Positions 53,749 to 63,682 of a stretch of 64,000 nt of DNA are shown here, one piece after another. The notes under the pieces are model-generated. The model was not told the DNA's origin. It was given only the letters and a program-made list of their open reading frames with translations, and did no database searches. The translations under genes and the position numbers were made by a program. The stretch's first letter is position 1. The number at the start of each line of letters is the position of its first letter. Source of the DNA: Flavivirga algicola (lineage in GTDB: Bacteria; Bacteroidota; Bacteroidia; Flavobacteriales; Flavobacteriaceae); assembly GCF_012910715.1 (NCBI RefSeq), contig NZ_JABBHF010000011.1:105681-169680 (forward strand), read 5' to 3'.

Positions 53749-55149
53749 TTACTTACCGCTACCTATTTTATAAAAAGTAAAACCTATTTCCTCTAATTCT
53801 TTTTTGTCCAAAATACCTCTGCCGTCAAAAACAAAAGCAGGCTTTTGCATGTTTTTATAAATACGTTTCCAATCATAATTTTTAAACGCATCCCATTCAG
53901 TTAAAATAGCTATAGCATGAGAATTCTCACAAGCTTTATAAGGATCTTTATTTATGGTTAACAAATTTTTGTTTTCGTCTGATGAGCGTGTGCTTAAGTC
54001 ATCTAAATCGGCATATATCCTTTTTTCTGAAACTTTAGGATCATAAACCGCAATTTTGGCTTGTTCATTTAATAAATTATCCGCAACCTTAATAGCAGCA
54101 GATTCACGAGTATCATTGGTGTCTTTTTTAAATGCCCACCCTAAAAAAGTTATCTTTTTACCTGAAACAGTATTATATAAAGTATTAACTATATTATCTG
54201 AAAAGCGATTCTTTTGATGCTCATTCATCAAGATTACTTGCTCCCAATAGTTTGCCACTTCGTTTAAATCATAACTTTTGGCTATATATACTAAATTTAA
54301 AATATCTTTCTGAAAGCAAGAGCCTCCAAAACCAACAGATGCATTTAAAAACTTAGAGCCTATTCTGGAATCCATTCCAATAGCTTTAGAAACTTCATTA
54401 ATATCTGCTCCTGTTTTCTCACATATTTCAGACATAGCATTAATAGATGATACACGTTGAGCTAAAAAGGCATTTGCTGTAAGTTTAGAAAGCTCTGAAG
54501 ACCAAACGTTAGTGGTTAATATTTTTTCTTTGGGAACCCAATTTGAATATATATCTACTAAAGCTTGAATAGCAACCATTCCTTCCTTAACCGAAGCATC
54601 CCCTCCAATTAAAACACGATCTGGATTTAATAAATCTTGTACAGCAGTTCCTTCAGCTAGAAATTCTGGGTTCGATAAAATTTGAAATTGAACACCATTA
54701 CCTGTATTATCTAATATACTTTTTATAGCTGAAGCTGTTCTGACTGGAAGTGTAGATTTTTCAACAACTATTTTATTTTGTTTGGCAACTTTAGCTATTT
54801 GTCTCGCACAAATCTCTATATATTTTAAATCGGCTGCCATTCCTTTCCCTTTTCCGTAGGTTTTGGTAGGAGTATTTACCGATATAAAAATCATGTCTGC
54901 ATTATCTATTGCTTTATCAATATCTGTAGAAAAATAAAGGTTTCTCTCTCTGGTTTCTTTAATAATATCAGCTAAACCCGGTTCAAATACAGGAAGTTCA
55001 TTAAAGTTATTTGAGTTCCATGCGGCAATTCTAGCTTCATTAATATCTACAATGGTAATTTTTATATCTGGGCATTGTTTAGCTATGACAGCCATAGTTG
55101 GACCTCCTACATAACCTGCCCCTATACAGCATATATTTGTTATTTTCAT
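53749..55149 (-). CDS. ugd: UDP-glucose 6-dehydrogenase
   Basis: A 466-aa enzyme that oxidises UDP-glucose to UDP-glucuronate with two NAD. The Rossmann loop is [14 protein letters not shown] (10-23); catalytic Cys278 is in FGGSCFQKD; the C-terminal domain has [19 protein letters not shown]. Insertions such as [16 protein letters not shown] place it in the longer, animal-like UGDH branch rather than the short bacterial Ugd type. It supplies the decarboxylase encoded at 51610. Confidence 0.95.
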   Translation of the reverse strand: MKITNICCIGAGYVGGPTMAVIAKQCPDIKITIVDINEARIAAWNSNNFNELPVFEPGLADIIKETRERNLYFSTDIDKAIDNADMIFISVNTPTKTYGKGKGMAADLKYIEICARQIAKVAKQNKIVVEKSTLPVRTASAIKSILDNTGNGVQFQILSNPEFLAEGTAVQDLLNPDRVLIGGDASVKEGMVAIQALVDIYSNWVPKEKILTTNVWSSELSKLTANAFLAQRVSSINAMSEICEKTGADINEVSKAIGMDSRIGSKFLNASVGFGGSCFQKDILNLVYIAKSYDLNEVANYWEQVILMNEHQKNRFSDNIVNTLYNTVSGKKITFLGWAFKKDTNDTRESAAIKVADNLLNEQAKIAVYDPKVSEKRIYADLDDLSTRSSDENKNLLTINKDPYKACENSHAIAILTEWDAFKNYDWKRIYKNMQKPAFVFDGRGILDKKELEEIGFTFYKIGSGK

Positions 55150-55210
55150 TTGGGCATTTCTTTAAACTACAAATTTATATAATTTATATTGCTCAAAGCA
55201 TAAATAGTTT

Positions 55211-56413
55211 TTAAAGTTCATTAACGAATTCATTTAATATTTTATCTTTAGAAAAATTTTCTTCAATATATGTTTTAGCATTTAATCCTAACTTTGAACA
55301 TAACGTCTTATCCTCTTTTAAAATCTCAATTTGTTTTATAATCGGATTTATAGATTTGCCATCAAAATAAAAGCCTCCATTAGAGTCATCAAAAATCTTA
55401 GCAACTTCGCTCATTTGGTTTCCAGTAACGATAGAAGGTTTTGCACTTGCCATCATTCCCAATATTTTTGATGGCATGACAGTATCTATCACATCATTTT
55501 TTTGAAATAAAATATGTAAATCTGCACTTGAAAGCAATGATGGCAACTCATTATATGCAACTAAATTAAAGTGTTTTACAAAATTAAAACACTTTAATTC
55601 TCGCAATAGAAACTCCTTTTCAGCCCCCTCTCCAACCACAATAACTTCTACATTAGTCAATTTTTCCAAGCCTTTTAAAACCTTCAAAAAGAAATTCCAG
55701 TCTTGTTTTGCTCCTATGTTTCCCGAATATAAGATTTTAAATGTTTCTGATTTTAAGTATCTATGCTTCTCTATTTTTATATCAGTAAACTTTTCTACAT
55801 CTATCCAATTAGTTAAATAATAAGTTTTGGTTTTGGTCTTTCCCTTTAACTTATTAATCATACCATGACTTATAGTAGAAATTACATCTGCTTTTTTAAA
55901 AACATATTTTTCAATTTGTTGCAAGAGTTTTATAATAACTTCTTTTTTGCCTTTAAGTAACCCTGAATCAATAGCTGCATCAAACTCAAAATCTTGGATA
56001 TGTATCCAAAACTTAGATCTATATCTTATTTTTAAAAGCCAACCTAATAATGCTGACGTTGTAAATGGAATAATTGAAATAATGATATCTGGCCTATTTA
56101 CTTTAAACAGATTTATAAAGTTTCCGAAAGTAAAACTTATTAAATGAATTATTCGTTTTATAAAAGTTGGATCTTTAGGAACATATTGTTTACTTCTATA
56201 AACCTTAACTCCATTTATATTTTCTTTAATTAAGTATTTTTTGGTTTTATAATCTTGTCTTATTTCCCACTGCGGATAGTAAGGAAATCCTGTGATTACA
56301 GTAACATCAAACCCTTTGGAGACTAGATACTCCGCTTTTTGAGTTGTGTATAAGCCAATAGCACTATCTTCTGGGTGGTAATTAATACCAATAATTAATA
56401 CACTTTTACTCAT
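55211..56413 (-). CDS. Glycosyltransferase family 4 (WbuB-like)
   Basis: A 400-aa GT-B enzyme. The start VLIIGINYHPEDSAIGLYTTQKAEYL and GFPYYPQW match WcaI/WbuB-type transferases; the donor domain has ILYSGNIGAKQDW and SADLHILFQKNDVIDTVMPSK, with GMMASAKPSIV. The start overlaps the end of the O-antigen ligase gene by 8 bases. The acceptor and sugar are unknown. Confidence 0.9.
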   Translation of the reverse strand: MSKSVLIIGINYHPEDSAIGLYTTQKAEYLVSKGFDVTVITGFPYYPQWEIRQDYKTKKYLIKENINGVKVYRSKQYVPKDPTFIKRIIHLISFTFGNFINLFKVNRPDIIISIIPFTTSALLGWLLKIRYRSKFWIHIQDFEFDAAIDSGLLKGKKEVIIKLLQQIEKYVFKKADVISTISHGMINKLKGKTKTKTYYLTNWIDVEKFTDIKIEKHRYLKSETFKILYSGNIGAKQDWNFFLKVLKGLEKLTNVEVIVVGEGAEKEFLLRELKCFNFVKHFNLVAYNELPSLLSSADLHILFQKNDVIDTVMPSKILGMMASAKPSIVTGNQMSEVAKIFDDSNGGFYFDGKSINPIIKQIEILKEDKTLCSKLGLNAKTYIEENFSKDKILNEFVNEL

Positions 56414-57596
56414 TAATCTTTTTCATATTTATATAGCCTAGAAAGGTAATTAAAAAAGCAAATAGAATAACTCCTGATTGCCTTTCCAAAATATTCTCCG
56501 TTAATAAAATAACTGAATAATATAACAATATTAAGAAAAACAAAGAACTCTTTTCTTTTCTTGCTATTTTAAAATTATAATACAAAAAAAAGAGAAATAT
56601 AATCAACCCAACAGCACCTGTAGACATCCATATACTTAAATATTGATTATGCGAGTTATATTTTTCTTCAATCATCTCATGATTATTATAAGTAGATACT
56701 AAGACATCTTTTGCGTCTCCTACTCCATAACCAAAAATTGGTTTTTCTAAAATTTTATTTGTTGCATTTTTATATATGGTATATCTAAGGCTAGAAGAGT
56801 TGTCAACATTTAAAACCTTGTACGAACTTACAGAAAATAATTCTGTAAACCTTTTAGTTATAGTTGGAATAAAAACAAGAACTAAACCAACTGTAAATAT
56901 TATCAAAAGAATCGACTTTTTGTTTTTCTTTAAAGAATATATCCAATAATAAATCAAACAGATAAGCAAACCGATAACTGATCCTTTCTGAGCTAAAATT
57001 AATAATATACCTAAAAGAAAAATGTTTCCTAAAACTATTAGCCAACTCTTTATCGAATACTTATAGTCCTTTAATAAATTAACAGACACGATTAAAGCAA
57101 GACTTATGAAAATTGAAGCATAAATAGGGTGTTGACCTATAAATGGAATATTATGTTGAATATGGTACCTGAAATCCATTAAAGGATTTTCAGCATTAAA
57201 AGCACCTTCTAACCATAAAAAAATAATTATAAAAAAACAGTATAATATAGTAGACACATAAAATACTGACGTTGCATTTTTTAATAATGATTCTCTTTCT
57301 CTTTTTTCGATACTTATATTAAGAAAGCTAAATGCCAGTGGAATAATTAAAAGGGATAATCTAGTTTCTAAAACCTTTACCCCATAATATATATTTATCG
57401 TATATAATAAGCTAAATAGGTATATTAGGTACAATGAAGAATAAATAATGAACCTATACCAATCAACCTTCTTATTTTTTATTAAACAAAAAATTGAGAA
57501 TATCAGCAACAATACAACAGGTAGCCCTTTAATATTATTAGGTAACAATGGAAAAACACAAAATAATAAGATTATATATTTAAATATATTATTCAC
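56406..57596 (-). CDS. O-antigen ligase/polymerase family membrane protein (Wzy_C)
   Basis: A 396-aa polytopic protein with about ten to twelve membrane helices. A large periplasmic loop near 250-320 contains SLRYTIYKNATNKILEKPIFGYGVGDAKD and YNSHNQYLSIWMSTGAVG, the Wzy_C/WaaL pattern with the conserved His in the loop. It joins or polymerises lipid-linked saccharide on the periplasmic side. A second polytopic polymerase is encoded at 58719, so one is probably the polymerase and the other the ligase. Confidence 0.87.
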   Translation of the reverse strand: MNNIFKYIILLFCVFPLLPNNIKGLPVVLLLIFSIFCLIKNKKVDWYRFIIYSSLYLIYLFSLLYTINIYYGVKVLETRLSLLIIPLAFSFLNISIEKRERESLLKNATSVFYVSTILYCFFIIIFLWLEGAFNAENPLMDFRYHIQHNIPFIGQHPIYASIFISLALIVSVNLLKDYKYSIKSWLIVLGNIFLLGILLILAQKGSVIGLLICLIYYWIYSLKKNKKSILLIIFTVGLVLVFIPTITKRFTELFSVSSYKVLNVDNSSSLRYTIYKNATNKILEKPIFGYGVGDAKDVLVSTYNNHEMIEEKYNSHNQYLSIWMSTGAVGLIIFLFFLYYNFKIARKEKSSLFFLILLYYSVILLTENILERQSGVILFAFLITFLGYINMKKINE

Positions 57597-57625
57597 AAAT
57601 TTCTTTTATTTATTCTCTATAATAT

Positions 57626-58711
57626 TTAATCACTGCTTAGTACTTTTTCTAATCTTTCCAAAAAAGTATCTAGCTTATAAAAAGAAGTTGCTTTTTTATA
57701 GTTATTAAATCCTATTATTTTATATTCATCTAACTTCTTATGAATTAATACTAATTTCTTTGCTAATAAATCAGGCCTTCTCTTTTCGATATAAAAACCA
57801 TTTTTATATTCATCTATAATATCAAGTATTCCTGGAAGTTTGGTCGTTACGATGATATTTCCGTTTGCCATTGCTTCTAAAATAGTCAAAGGAACCCCTT
57901 CATTATAAGAAGGTAAAATAAAAATGGTGTTTCTTAAATATGCGTTTCTCTTTTCTTCACCAGTAAGAATGCCTAAATATTTACAATTATTACCTAATAA
58001 TGAAAAATACTTATCAACTTTTAATTTGATAGAGGGATCAATATTTCCAGCAAATTCAACTGAAAAATCGACCTCTCCTTTTTTTAATAACAGAAGAGCT
58101 TCAAAAAAATCAAAAAGACCTTTTTCAGTCATTAAATTACTAAGGTATAATAATCTTAATTTACTGAAATCCTTCTTCTCAATCTCTCCTAAAGTACTGA
58201 TAACATGTTCTTCCACAAAATTTGGCACCACAAAAACATTTTCATTTTTTAAAAAAGGAATAAGATTATACTTCAAATTAATTGATAATACTATACCTTT
58301 ATCTGCCATGTTCAAAAGCTTTGTAAAAACCTTTTTTTTAAACCCTTTAAGAGATTTATAAGTATTATATAATTCATTTCCATGAACATGAATGATTATC
58401 TCTTTTTTCAATATTTTGGATAATACTAAATACAAACTATATTTTATAACTCCCAAAAACGTTTGACCAATTGATATATATACTTTATCAACCTTCAATA
58501 CTTTTTTAAGATAAAAATTAGTTTTAAAATAAAACAATATTTTTTTTAATGTAAACTTCCCTAAACTCTCTTCGAAATCTGGATTTGATGTGTTTATATA
58601 AGAAATTTTAATATTATCATATTTCAAGGGAAGATGTTCCAAAATACTATCATTAACAACTGTATTACCAGTAATAGGTAATGAAAAAGGGCCTATTAGC
58701 AATATTCTCAT
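57626..58711 (-). CDS. Glycosyltransferase family 4
   Basis: A 361-aa GT-B enzyme. RILLIGPFSLPITGNTVVNDSIL opens the acceptor domain; the donor domain shows LLYLSNLMTEKGLFDFFEALL and the GT1/GT4 E-x7-E-like region FILPSYNEGVPLTILEAMANGN. It lies 7 bases after the polymerase gene. Sugar specificity cannot be told. Confidence 0.92.
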   Translation of the reverse strand: MRILLIGPFSLPITGNTVVNDSILEHLPLKYDNIKISYINTSNPDFEESLGKFTLKKILFYFKTNFYLKKVLKVDKVYISIGQTFLGVIKYSLYLVLSKILKKEIIIHVHGNELYNTYKSLKGFKKKVFTKLLNMADKGIVLSINLKYNLIPFLKNENVFVVPNFVEEHVISTLGEIEKKDFSKLRLLYLSNLMTEKGLFDFFEALLLLKKGEVDFSVEFAGNIDPSIKLKVDKYFSLLGNNCKYLGILTGEEKRNAYLRNTIFILPSYNEGVPLTILEAMANGNIIVTTKLPGILDIIDEYKNGFYIEKRRPDLLAKKLVLIHKKLDEYKIIGFNNYKKATSFYKLDTFLERLEKVLSSD

Positions 58712-58718
58712 TTAAAGT

Positions 58719-60140
58719 TTACTTTTTTAAAATATTTTTAATAATAATCAATAATACTTTTGGAACAAACAACATCCCTATTAAAGGTCCTATATAATAA
58801 GAAATACCATTTGTTAAATCTCCTCTTAGCAAAAATAATAAGTGAACCGCAAAATAAAAAGACACTATACACTTAAGAGGATCTGAAGAATACAACCAAT
58901 TCAAAAACACTTTAACTATAAAAAATACTAAAATAATAGGAAATAGAATAACACCTAAGATTCCAAAATTAAGGATACCTTCTGAAATAAATGGGTTTGA
59001 TAAATTATCAAACCACATAGAATAATTTTTCATTAAATAACGCCCTCCTAACTTGCCTGAACCTATAGGCTTACTAACCCAAATTGATCTTGGAATGAAA
59101 AAAAATATACTTCCTAGTAATTGATGTCCATAAGTAATTCCATTTTTTGATACATTATCTATAGTGGACAACGTATTAGAATAGGCATCGTAGTGTAGTG
59201 ATTTAAATTCCTTTTGAATACTTTCCTTACTTACTCGTTCAAAAATCTCTGTTGGGTTTTCCTTAATGCCCATAATTCCTTGCTGAGAATGGGTAAAAAT
59301 AGACATTATAGGAAATATAAAAATCATAACCAAGAAGAAAAAAATCATCATTTTCCTATTAGTATTCAATAATTTTGGAAAAGCACAAAACAGAAGTGTT
59401 ATATATAATGGACCTAAAGCATTTCGCTTCTCAATAAATGGGTTTTTTACTATTACAAAAAACAATAATAAAATAAGTGTAAAAACAAAAATATATAACA
59501 TGTTTCTCGATAAGTTTTCTCTTTTATTCTTTATGTATAAAATACCTAAAAATAAAGCTCCTGAAGGGATGGAAAAAAAGATTTTTCTAACAATCAAATT
59601 CTGTATCATAGTAAGCCCGGTATTTGCTTTACCATGAAATAAAATCAATTCACTTATTAGATTTCTATAAAATAATAATAAAAACCCAGAAATGATTAAA
59701 ATCAAAAAAATTAGAAGAGGTACAAACTTATTAAATGTCAAGTTCTTGTATTCTATTGTTTTAGGCTCGAAGTATTTCTTTTTTAATACTATATAAGTTA
59801 ATAAAAAAACTAAATTGAAAACGCTTATATATGTGTTAAGAACAATTACTTCTTTAGGTTTAAAAGGATAGGTGTTAGGAAATAAACTTAAAGCTTCTAA
59901 CCCGTCTAATTGAACTAAAGGGGCTATATAAAAAAACAAGAAATTAAAAACAAAATACACTGTTACAAACGGTGAATATATTTTCTCAATTATTAAATGA
60001 TAAATTAAAATAAGAACAAAAACAAATAACAACCCAATAAATGATATATTTACAGCCCAATAAACAGAATGAAAAGCATTCATAAAAATTAGGCTGAACA
60101 AAACAAAAAATAAAACTAAACTTTTATTACTCTCCACCAA
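58719..60140 (-). CDS. Oligosaccharide repeat-unit polymerase (Wzy-like)
   Basis: A 473-aa protein with about twelve predicted membrane helices, an O-antigen polymerase-like pattern, and a periplasmic loop with YGHQLLGSIFFFIPRSIWVSKP typical of the oligosaccharide repeat-unit polymerase family. It begins inside the end of the upstream glycosyltransferase gene (14-base overlap). It probably links repeat units of the polysaccharide made by this locus. Confidence 0.85.
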   Translation of the reverse strand: MVESNKSLVLFFVLFSLIFMNAFHSVYWAVNISFIGLLFVFVLILIYHLIIEKIYSPFVTVYFVFNFLFFYIAPLVQLDGLEALSLFPNTYPFKPKEVIVLNTYISVFNLVFLLTYIVLKKKYFEPKTIEYKNLTFNKFVPLLIFLILIISGFLLLFYRNLISELILFHGKANTGLTMIQNLIVRKIFFSIPSGALFLGILYIKNKRENLSRNMLYIFVFTLILLLFFVIVKNPFIEKRNALGPLYITLLFCAFPKLLNTNRKMMIFFFLVMIFIFPIMSIFTHSQQGIMGIKENPTEIFERVSKESIQKEFKSLHYDAYSNTLSTIDNVSKNGITYGHQLLGSIFFFIPRSIWVSKPIGSGKLGGRYLMKNYSMWFDNLSNPFISEGILNFGILGVILFPIILVFFIVKVFLNWLYSSDPLKCIVSFYFAVHLLFLLRGDLTNGISYYIGPLIGMLFVPKVLLIIIKNILKK

Positions 60141-61233
60141 CTCTGTTTTTATTTATCTCTATTTGAGCATAATCAACAGCCTTTTTTAATCCGTCAACCA
60201 TAATAGACATTGTTCTTTTACTAAAATAGTATTCCTGAGCATTTTTGCTTAATAATAACGCCTTTTTGGGATTACTAGATAAGTCTAGTATAATTTCTGA
60301 TAGTTTTTTTACATCCTCTTTATAAATAATCCCATTTATATTATTAATTATATTAAAAATTTCACCTCCTGTTATTGCATTTTCTGTTGTAACAAAAGGA
60401 ACTCCGTAAGCAAAAGCATTGAGTACTGTTAAACCTGCTTGACCAGGAGAAATAAGAGCTATTGCTCGTCTATAATATTCCATTAAAACATCTTGATTAA
60501 AGATTGCTCCTTTTAATATTATTTTTTCTGTTAATTGGTGTTTTTTTACCCAACTTTTAATATTGTCTTTCTCTTCTCCATCCCCTATCACAACAAGAGG
60601 TTCTATTGAAGGGTTCTGCTTATATGCAAGTAAATATGCATCAAGTAAATCTAAAATCTTTTTTGCCTTATATAGGGTACCAACAAAAAGAAAATGCTTT
60701 TTTACATCTAACAGATCAATTTTATGGTCTACCTGTACTGTATTATGAGCAACAAAAAGTTTTGTCCTATTTATAGCTCCATCTTCAACATATCTACGAA
60801 TTGGATAATCTGTATAAAAAACTATAGAATCAGCTTTGTTCATTAATTTAAATCTAAAGAAATCCCATTTTTTATCTGAATCAAATCTTTTACTATAGGA
60901 TGCCGAAACTCCTATCGACCAAAACGTAAGGGAAAAACTTCTATTTCTTATAAATCCTAAACTCCAAAATGGCCAAATATGTAAATCACCCAATGCAATA
61001 ACAGCATCATATTGAATTGCCAGTTTTTTTATATTTTCTTTAAAAAAAATAAAAGGCCCTCTTGTTTTTGGAGTTAATATTACTTCTTTAAATTTTGTTT
61101 TTTCTTCATTTACAATTTTACCATAGTGAGCTACAGTAACTTGAAATTGTTCTGCAAGTAAATTATAAACAGGTAGCCTATATTCTAAAATACAATTTGT
61201 TAGTATTAAAAGTTTTTTTTTTTCTTGATACAC
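60127..61233 (-). CDS. Glycosyltransferase (GT-B, family 4-like)
   Basis: A 368-aa protein. LLILTNCILEYRLPVYNLLAEQF opens the N-terminal domain; the donor domain has FLFVGTLYKAKKILDLLDAYLLA, VVIGDGEEKDNIKSW and AIALISPGQAGLTVLNAFAYGVPFVTTENA. The start lies 10 bases after wecB. Specificity is unknown. Confidence 0.9.
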   Translation of the reverse strand: MYQEKKKLLILTNCILEYRLPVYNLLAEQFQVTVAHYGKIVNEEKTKFKEVILTPKTRGPFIFFKENIKKLAIQYDAVIALGDLHIWPFWSLGFIRNRSFSLTFWSIGVSASYSKRFDSDKKWDFFRFKLMNKADSIVFYTDYPIRRYVEDGAINRTKLFVAHNTVQVDHKIDLLDVKKHFLFVGTLYKAKKILDLLDAYLLAYKQNPSIEPLVVIGDGEEKDNIKSWVKKHQLTEKIILKGAIFNQDVLMEYYRRAIALISPGQAGLTVLNAFAYGVPFVTTENAITGGEIFNIINNINGIIYKEDVKKLSEIILDLSSNPKKALLLSKNAQEYYFSKRTMSIMVDGLKKAVDYAQIEINKNRVGGE

Positions 61234-61243
61234 CTCGAATATT

Positions 61244-62398
61244 TTATTTGTTTATAAAAAAATCTACTATCTTTTTACAAGCTAAGCCGTCTCCATATGG
61301 GTTTGTAGCTTTGCTCATTTTGTTATAATACATTGAATCTTCTAAAAGTTTTGACACTTCCGAGATTATTTTATCTGAATCTGTTCCTACTAAATTAACA
61401 GTTCCTGCCTTTAAAGCCTCAGGGCGTTCTGTTGTGTTTCTCATAACTAGTACTGGTTTTCCTAAACCAGGAGCTTCTTCTTGAATACCTCCACTATCTG
61501 TTAAGACTAAAGTGCTCTTCTCTAATAAATAAACAAAAGATAAATATTCCAATGGCTCTATAAAAATCATATTTGGTATTTTCTTTTCACCAAAAACTTT
61601 ATTAATCGGCTCTCTCACGTTGGGATTAAGATGCATTGGATACACAAAATCTACTTTTGGATATTTATTTGCCAACGCCTTAATTGCTAAACAAATATTA
61701 ACAAATCCTTCTCCAAAATTTTCTCTGCGGTGTCCTGTAATTAATATCAATCTTCTATTATTTTTTAATGCATTAACATTATACCCCGATTTTAATATTG
61801 AACCCTCAATTTTATTATTTAATTTTTCATATTTTTTTATCTTATTAAGAACCCAATATAGTGAATCTATAACTGTATTACCAGTTACAAGAATTTTCTT
61901 ATCAAGAACTCCTTCTCTTATTAAATTTTGTTTACTTACTGACGTAGGGGAAAAATGATATGTCGCTATACGTCCAGTTAATAAACGATTCATTTCCTCA
62001 GGCCAAGGACTGTATATATTGTTTGTTCTTAAACCTGCTTCTACATGCCCTACTACTATTTGTTGATAAAAAGCAGCTAACGCAGAAAATGTAGAAGTAG
62101 TGGTGTCTCCATGCACTAAAACAAAATCAGGTTTAACCTTGGTTAAAACCTCTCTCATTCCAAAAAGAACTCGAGAGGAAACATCATACAAATCTTGACC
62201 TGGTTTCATGATATTTAAATCATAATCAGGCTTAATATCATATAAATCTAAAACTTGATCTAACATTTCTCTATGCTGACCAGTCACACAAACAATCGTC
62301 TGAAAATTATTTGGAAAATTATTAAATTCTTTGACCAAAGGTGCCATTTTTATGGCTTCGGGCCTTGTTCCAAAAACTAGCATTATTTTTTTCATCAT
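61244..62398 (-). CDS. wecB: UDP-N-acetylglucosamine 2-epimerase (non-hydrolysing)
   Basis: A 384-aa enzyme making UDP-ManNAc. FGTRPEAIKMAPLVKEF, CVTGQHREMLDQVL, VHGDTTTSTFSALAAFY, HVEAGLRTNNIYSPWPEE and DSGGIQEEAPGLGKPVLVMRN with TERPEAL are all canonical. It lies directly after wecC with no gap, so the two provide UDP-ManNAcA. It matches textbook WecB more closely than the plus-strand paralogue at 48001. Confidence 0.96.
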   Translation of the reverse strand: MMKKIMLVFGTRPEAIKMAPLVKEFNNFPNNFQTIVCVTGQHREMLDQVLDLYDIKPDYDLNIMKPGQDLYDVSSRVLFGMREVLTKVKPDFVLVHGDTTTSTFSALAAFYQQIVVGHVEAGLRTNNIYSPWPEEMNRLLTGRIATYHFSPTSVSKQNLIREGVLDKKILVTGNTVIDSLYWVLNKIKKYEKLNNKIEGSILKSGYNVNALKNNRRLILITGHRRENFGEGFVNICLAIKALANKYPKVDFVYPMHLNPNVREPINKVFGEKKIPNMIFIEPLEYLSFVYLLEKSTLVLTDSGGIQEEAPGLGKPVLVMRNTTERPEALKAGTVNLVGTDSDKIISEVSKLLEDSMYYNKMSKATNPYGDGLACKKIVDFFINK

Positions 62399-63598
62399 CT
62401 ATTTTCTTACTCCGCAAAAATCTAGTTCTACTTTATCTTGATCTATTGGTATTGTTAAAAACTCTTTATGGCACACTAACCAAACGATAATATCTGCTTT
62501 ATCATAGGCTTCTTTAAAATTTACCAAATTAAAACTTTTATGATTAGGTATATTTGGTTCTACAATTAAAATATCTGCTCTTGCTTCTGAAATAATTCTA
62601 GAAGTAATATATTTTGCTGGAGACTCTCTCAAATCGTCAATATTAGGCTTAAAAGCCAAACCCATACAAGCTACAATAGGTTCTCTAGAATTTTTAACTG
62701 TAAAATCTTTGCAAGACTCAATAACTTTATTTGCACACCAATCCGATTTATAGTCATTTGTTTCCCTAACTCTTTTAATAATCTGAGCTTGTTCTGGGAA
62801 TTCTGACACAATAAACCATGGGTCTACCGCTATACAATGCCCTCCAACTCCACATCCAGGTTGTAAGATATTAACCCTGGGATGTTTATTAGCTAAACTA
62901 ATAAGGTCCCAAACATTAATATCTGCTTTATCACAAATCATTGAAAGCTCATTTGCAAATGCTATTTGAGTATCTCGTGAAGAATTTTCTGTTAGTTTAC
63001 ACATTTCGGCTGTGCGAGCATTTGTTTTATGTAATTCTCCTTTAACAAAATAGTTATAAAACTCGGCTGCTTTAATTGATGATTCTTCATTAATACCTCC
63101 TATTACCCGATCATTATTTTCCAGTTCATAAAGAACATTTCCAGGTAATACACGTTCTGGACAATAAGCTATATGTATCTTATCTTTAAGTTCTGGGCGT
63201 TCCATAAAGATAATTTCAGCCATTTTTTCAGTTGTCATCACTGGAGATGTTGATTCAATAACAAATAAATCTCCCTCCTTTAAATACGGTATTACCATTC
63301 TAGTTGCAGATTCTACATAAGAAATATCTGCTCTTCTGTTTTGTTTAAATGGTGTAGGAACAACAATGAAAAAAGCATCAGCTTCTTCAGGTTTTAAAGT
63401 TGCTTTTAACTTCCCTTTTTCTACAACTTCTTTCACTAATTTATCCAAATCAGGCTCAATAATATGAATTTCGCCCTTGTTGATTGTATTCACTACGTCT
63501 GGGTTCACATCAACTCCTATAACTTGAATACCTTTACTTGCAGCGACAGCTGCAGTTGGTAAACCAATATAGCCTAAACCCATAAAAACTGCTTTCAT
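62399..63598 (-). CDS. wecC: UDP-N-acetyl-D-mannosamine dehydrogenase
   Basis: A 399-aa enzyme of the nucleotide-sugar dehydrogenase family that oxidises UDP-ManNAc to UDP-ManNAcA. The NAD loop is GLGYIGLPTAAVAAS; FIVVPTPFKQNRRADISYVE and VIESTSPVMTTEKMA are WecC-like; the catalytic cysteine is in PGCGVGGHCIAVDPWF; ACMGLAFKPNIDDLRESPA marks the C-terminal domain. Full length. Next to wecB, which makes its substrate. Confidence 0.95.
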   Translation of the reverse strand: MKAVFMGLGYIGLPTAAVAASKGIQVIGVDVNPDVVNTINKGEIHIIEPDLDKLVKEVVEKGKLKATLKPEEADAFFIVVPTPFKQNRRADISYVESATRMVIPYLKEGDLFVIESTSPVMTTEKMAEIIFMERPELKDKIHIAYCPERVLPGNVLYELENNDRVIGGINEESSIKAAEFYNYFVKGELHKTNARTAEMCKLTENSSRDTQIAFANELSMICDKADINVWDLISLANKHPRVNILQPGCGVGGHCIAVDPWFIVSEFPEQAQIIKRVRETNDYKSDWCANKVIESCKDFTVKNSREPIVACMGLAFKPNIDDLRESPAKYITSRIISEARADILIVEPNIPNHKSFNLVNFKEAYDKADIIVWLVCHKEFLTIPIDQDKVELDFCGVRK

Positions 63599-63682
63599 AT
63601 AATAATTTTAATTACTTTACTTTAATAGAAATGATGATCATAACGCTATAAAAACCACCCTATGTTAAATATTATCATTTTT

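Noticed and set aside
53739-53757. Terminator for ugd at GGTAATAGTATTACTTACC
   Set aside because: Short, AT-rich alternative stems overlapping the stop codon and no U-run; too weak to call.
57924-58361. 145-aa plus-strand frame opposite a glycosyltransferase gene
   Set aside because: Antisense shadow of a clear GT4 gene; no motif of its own.
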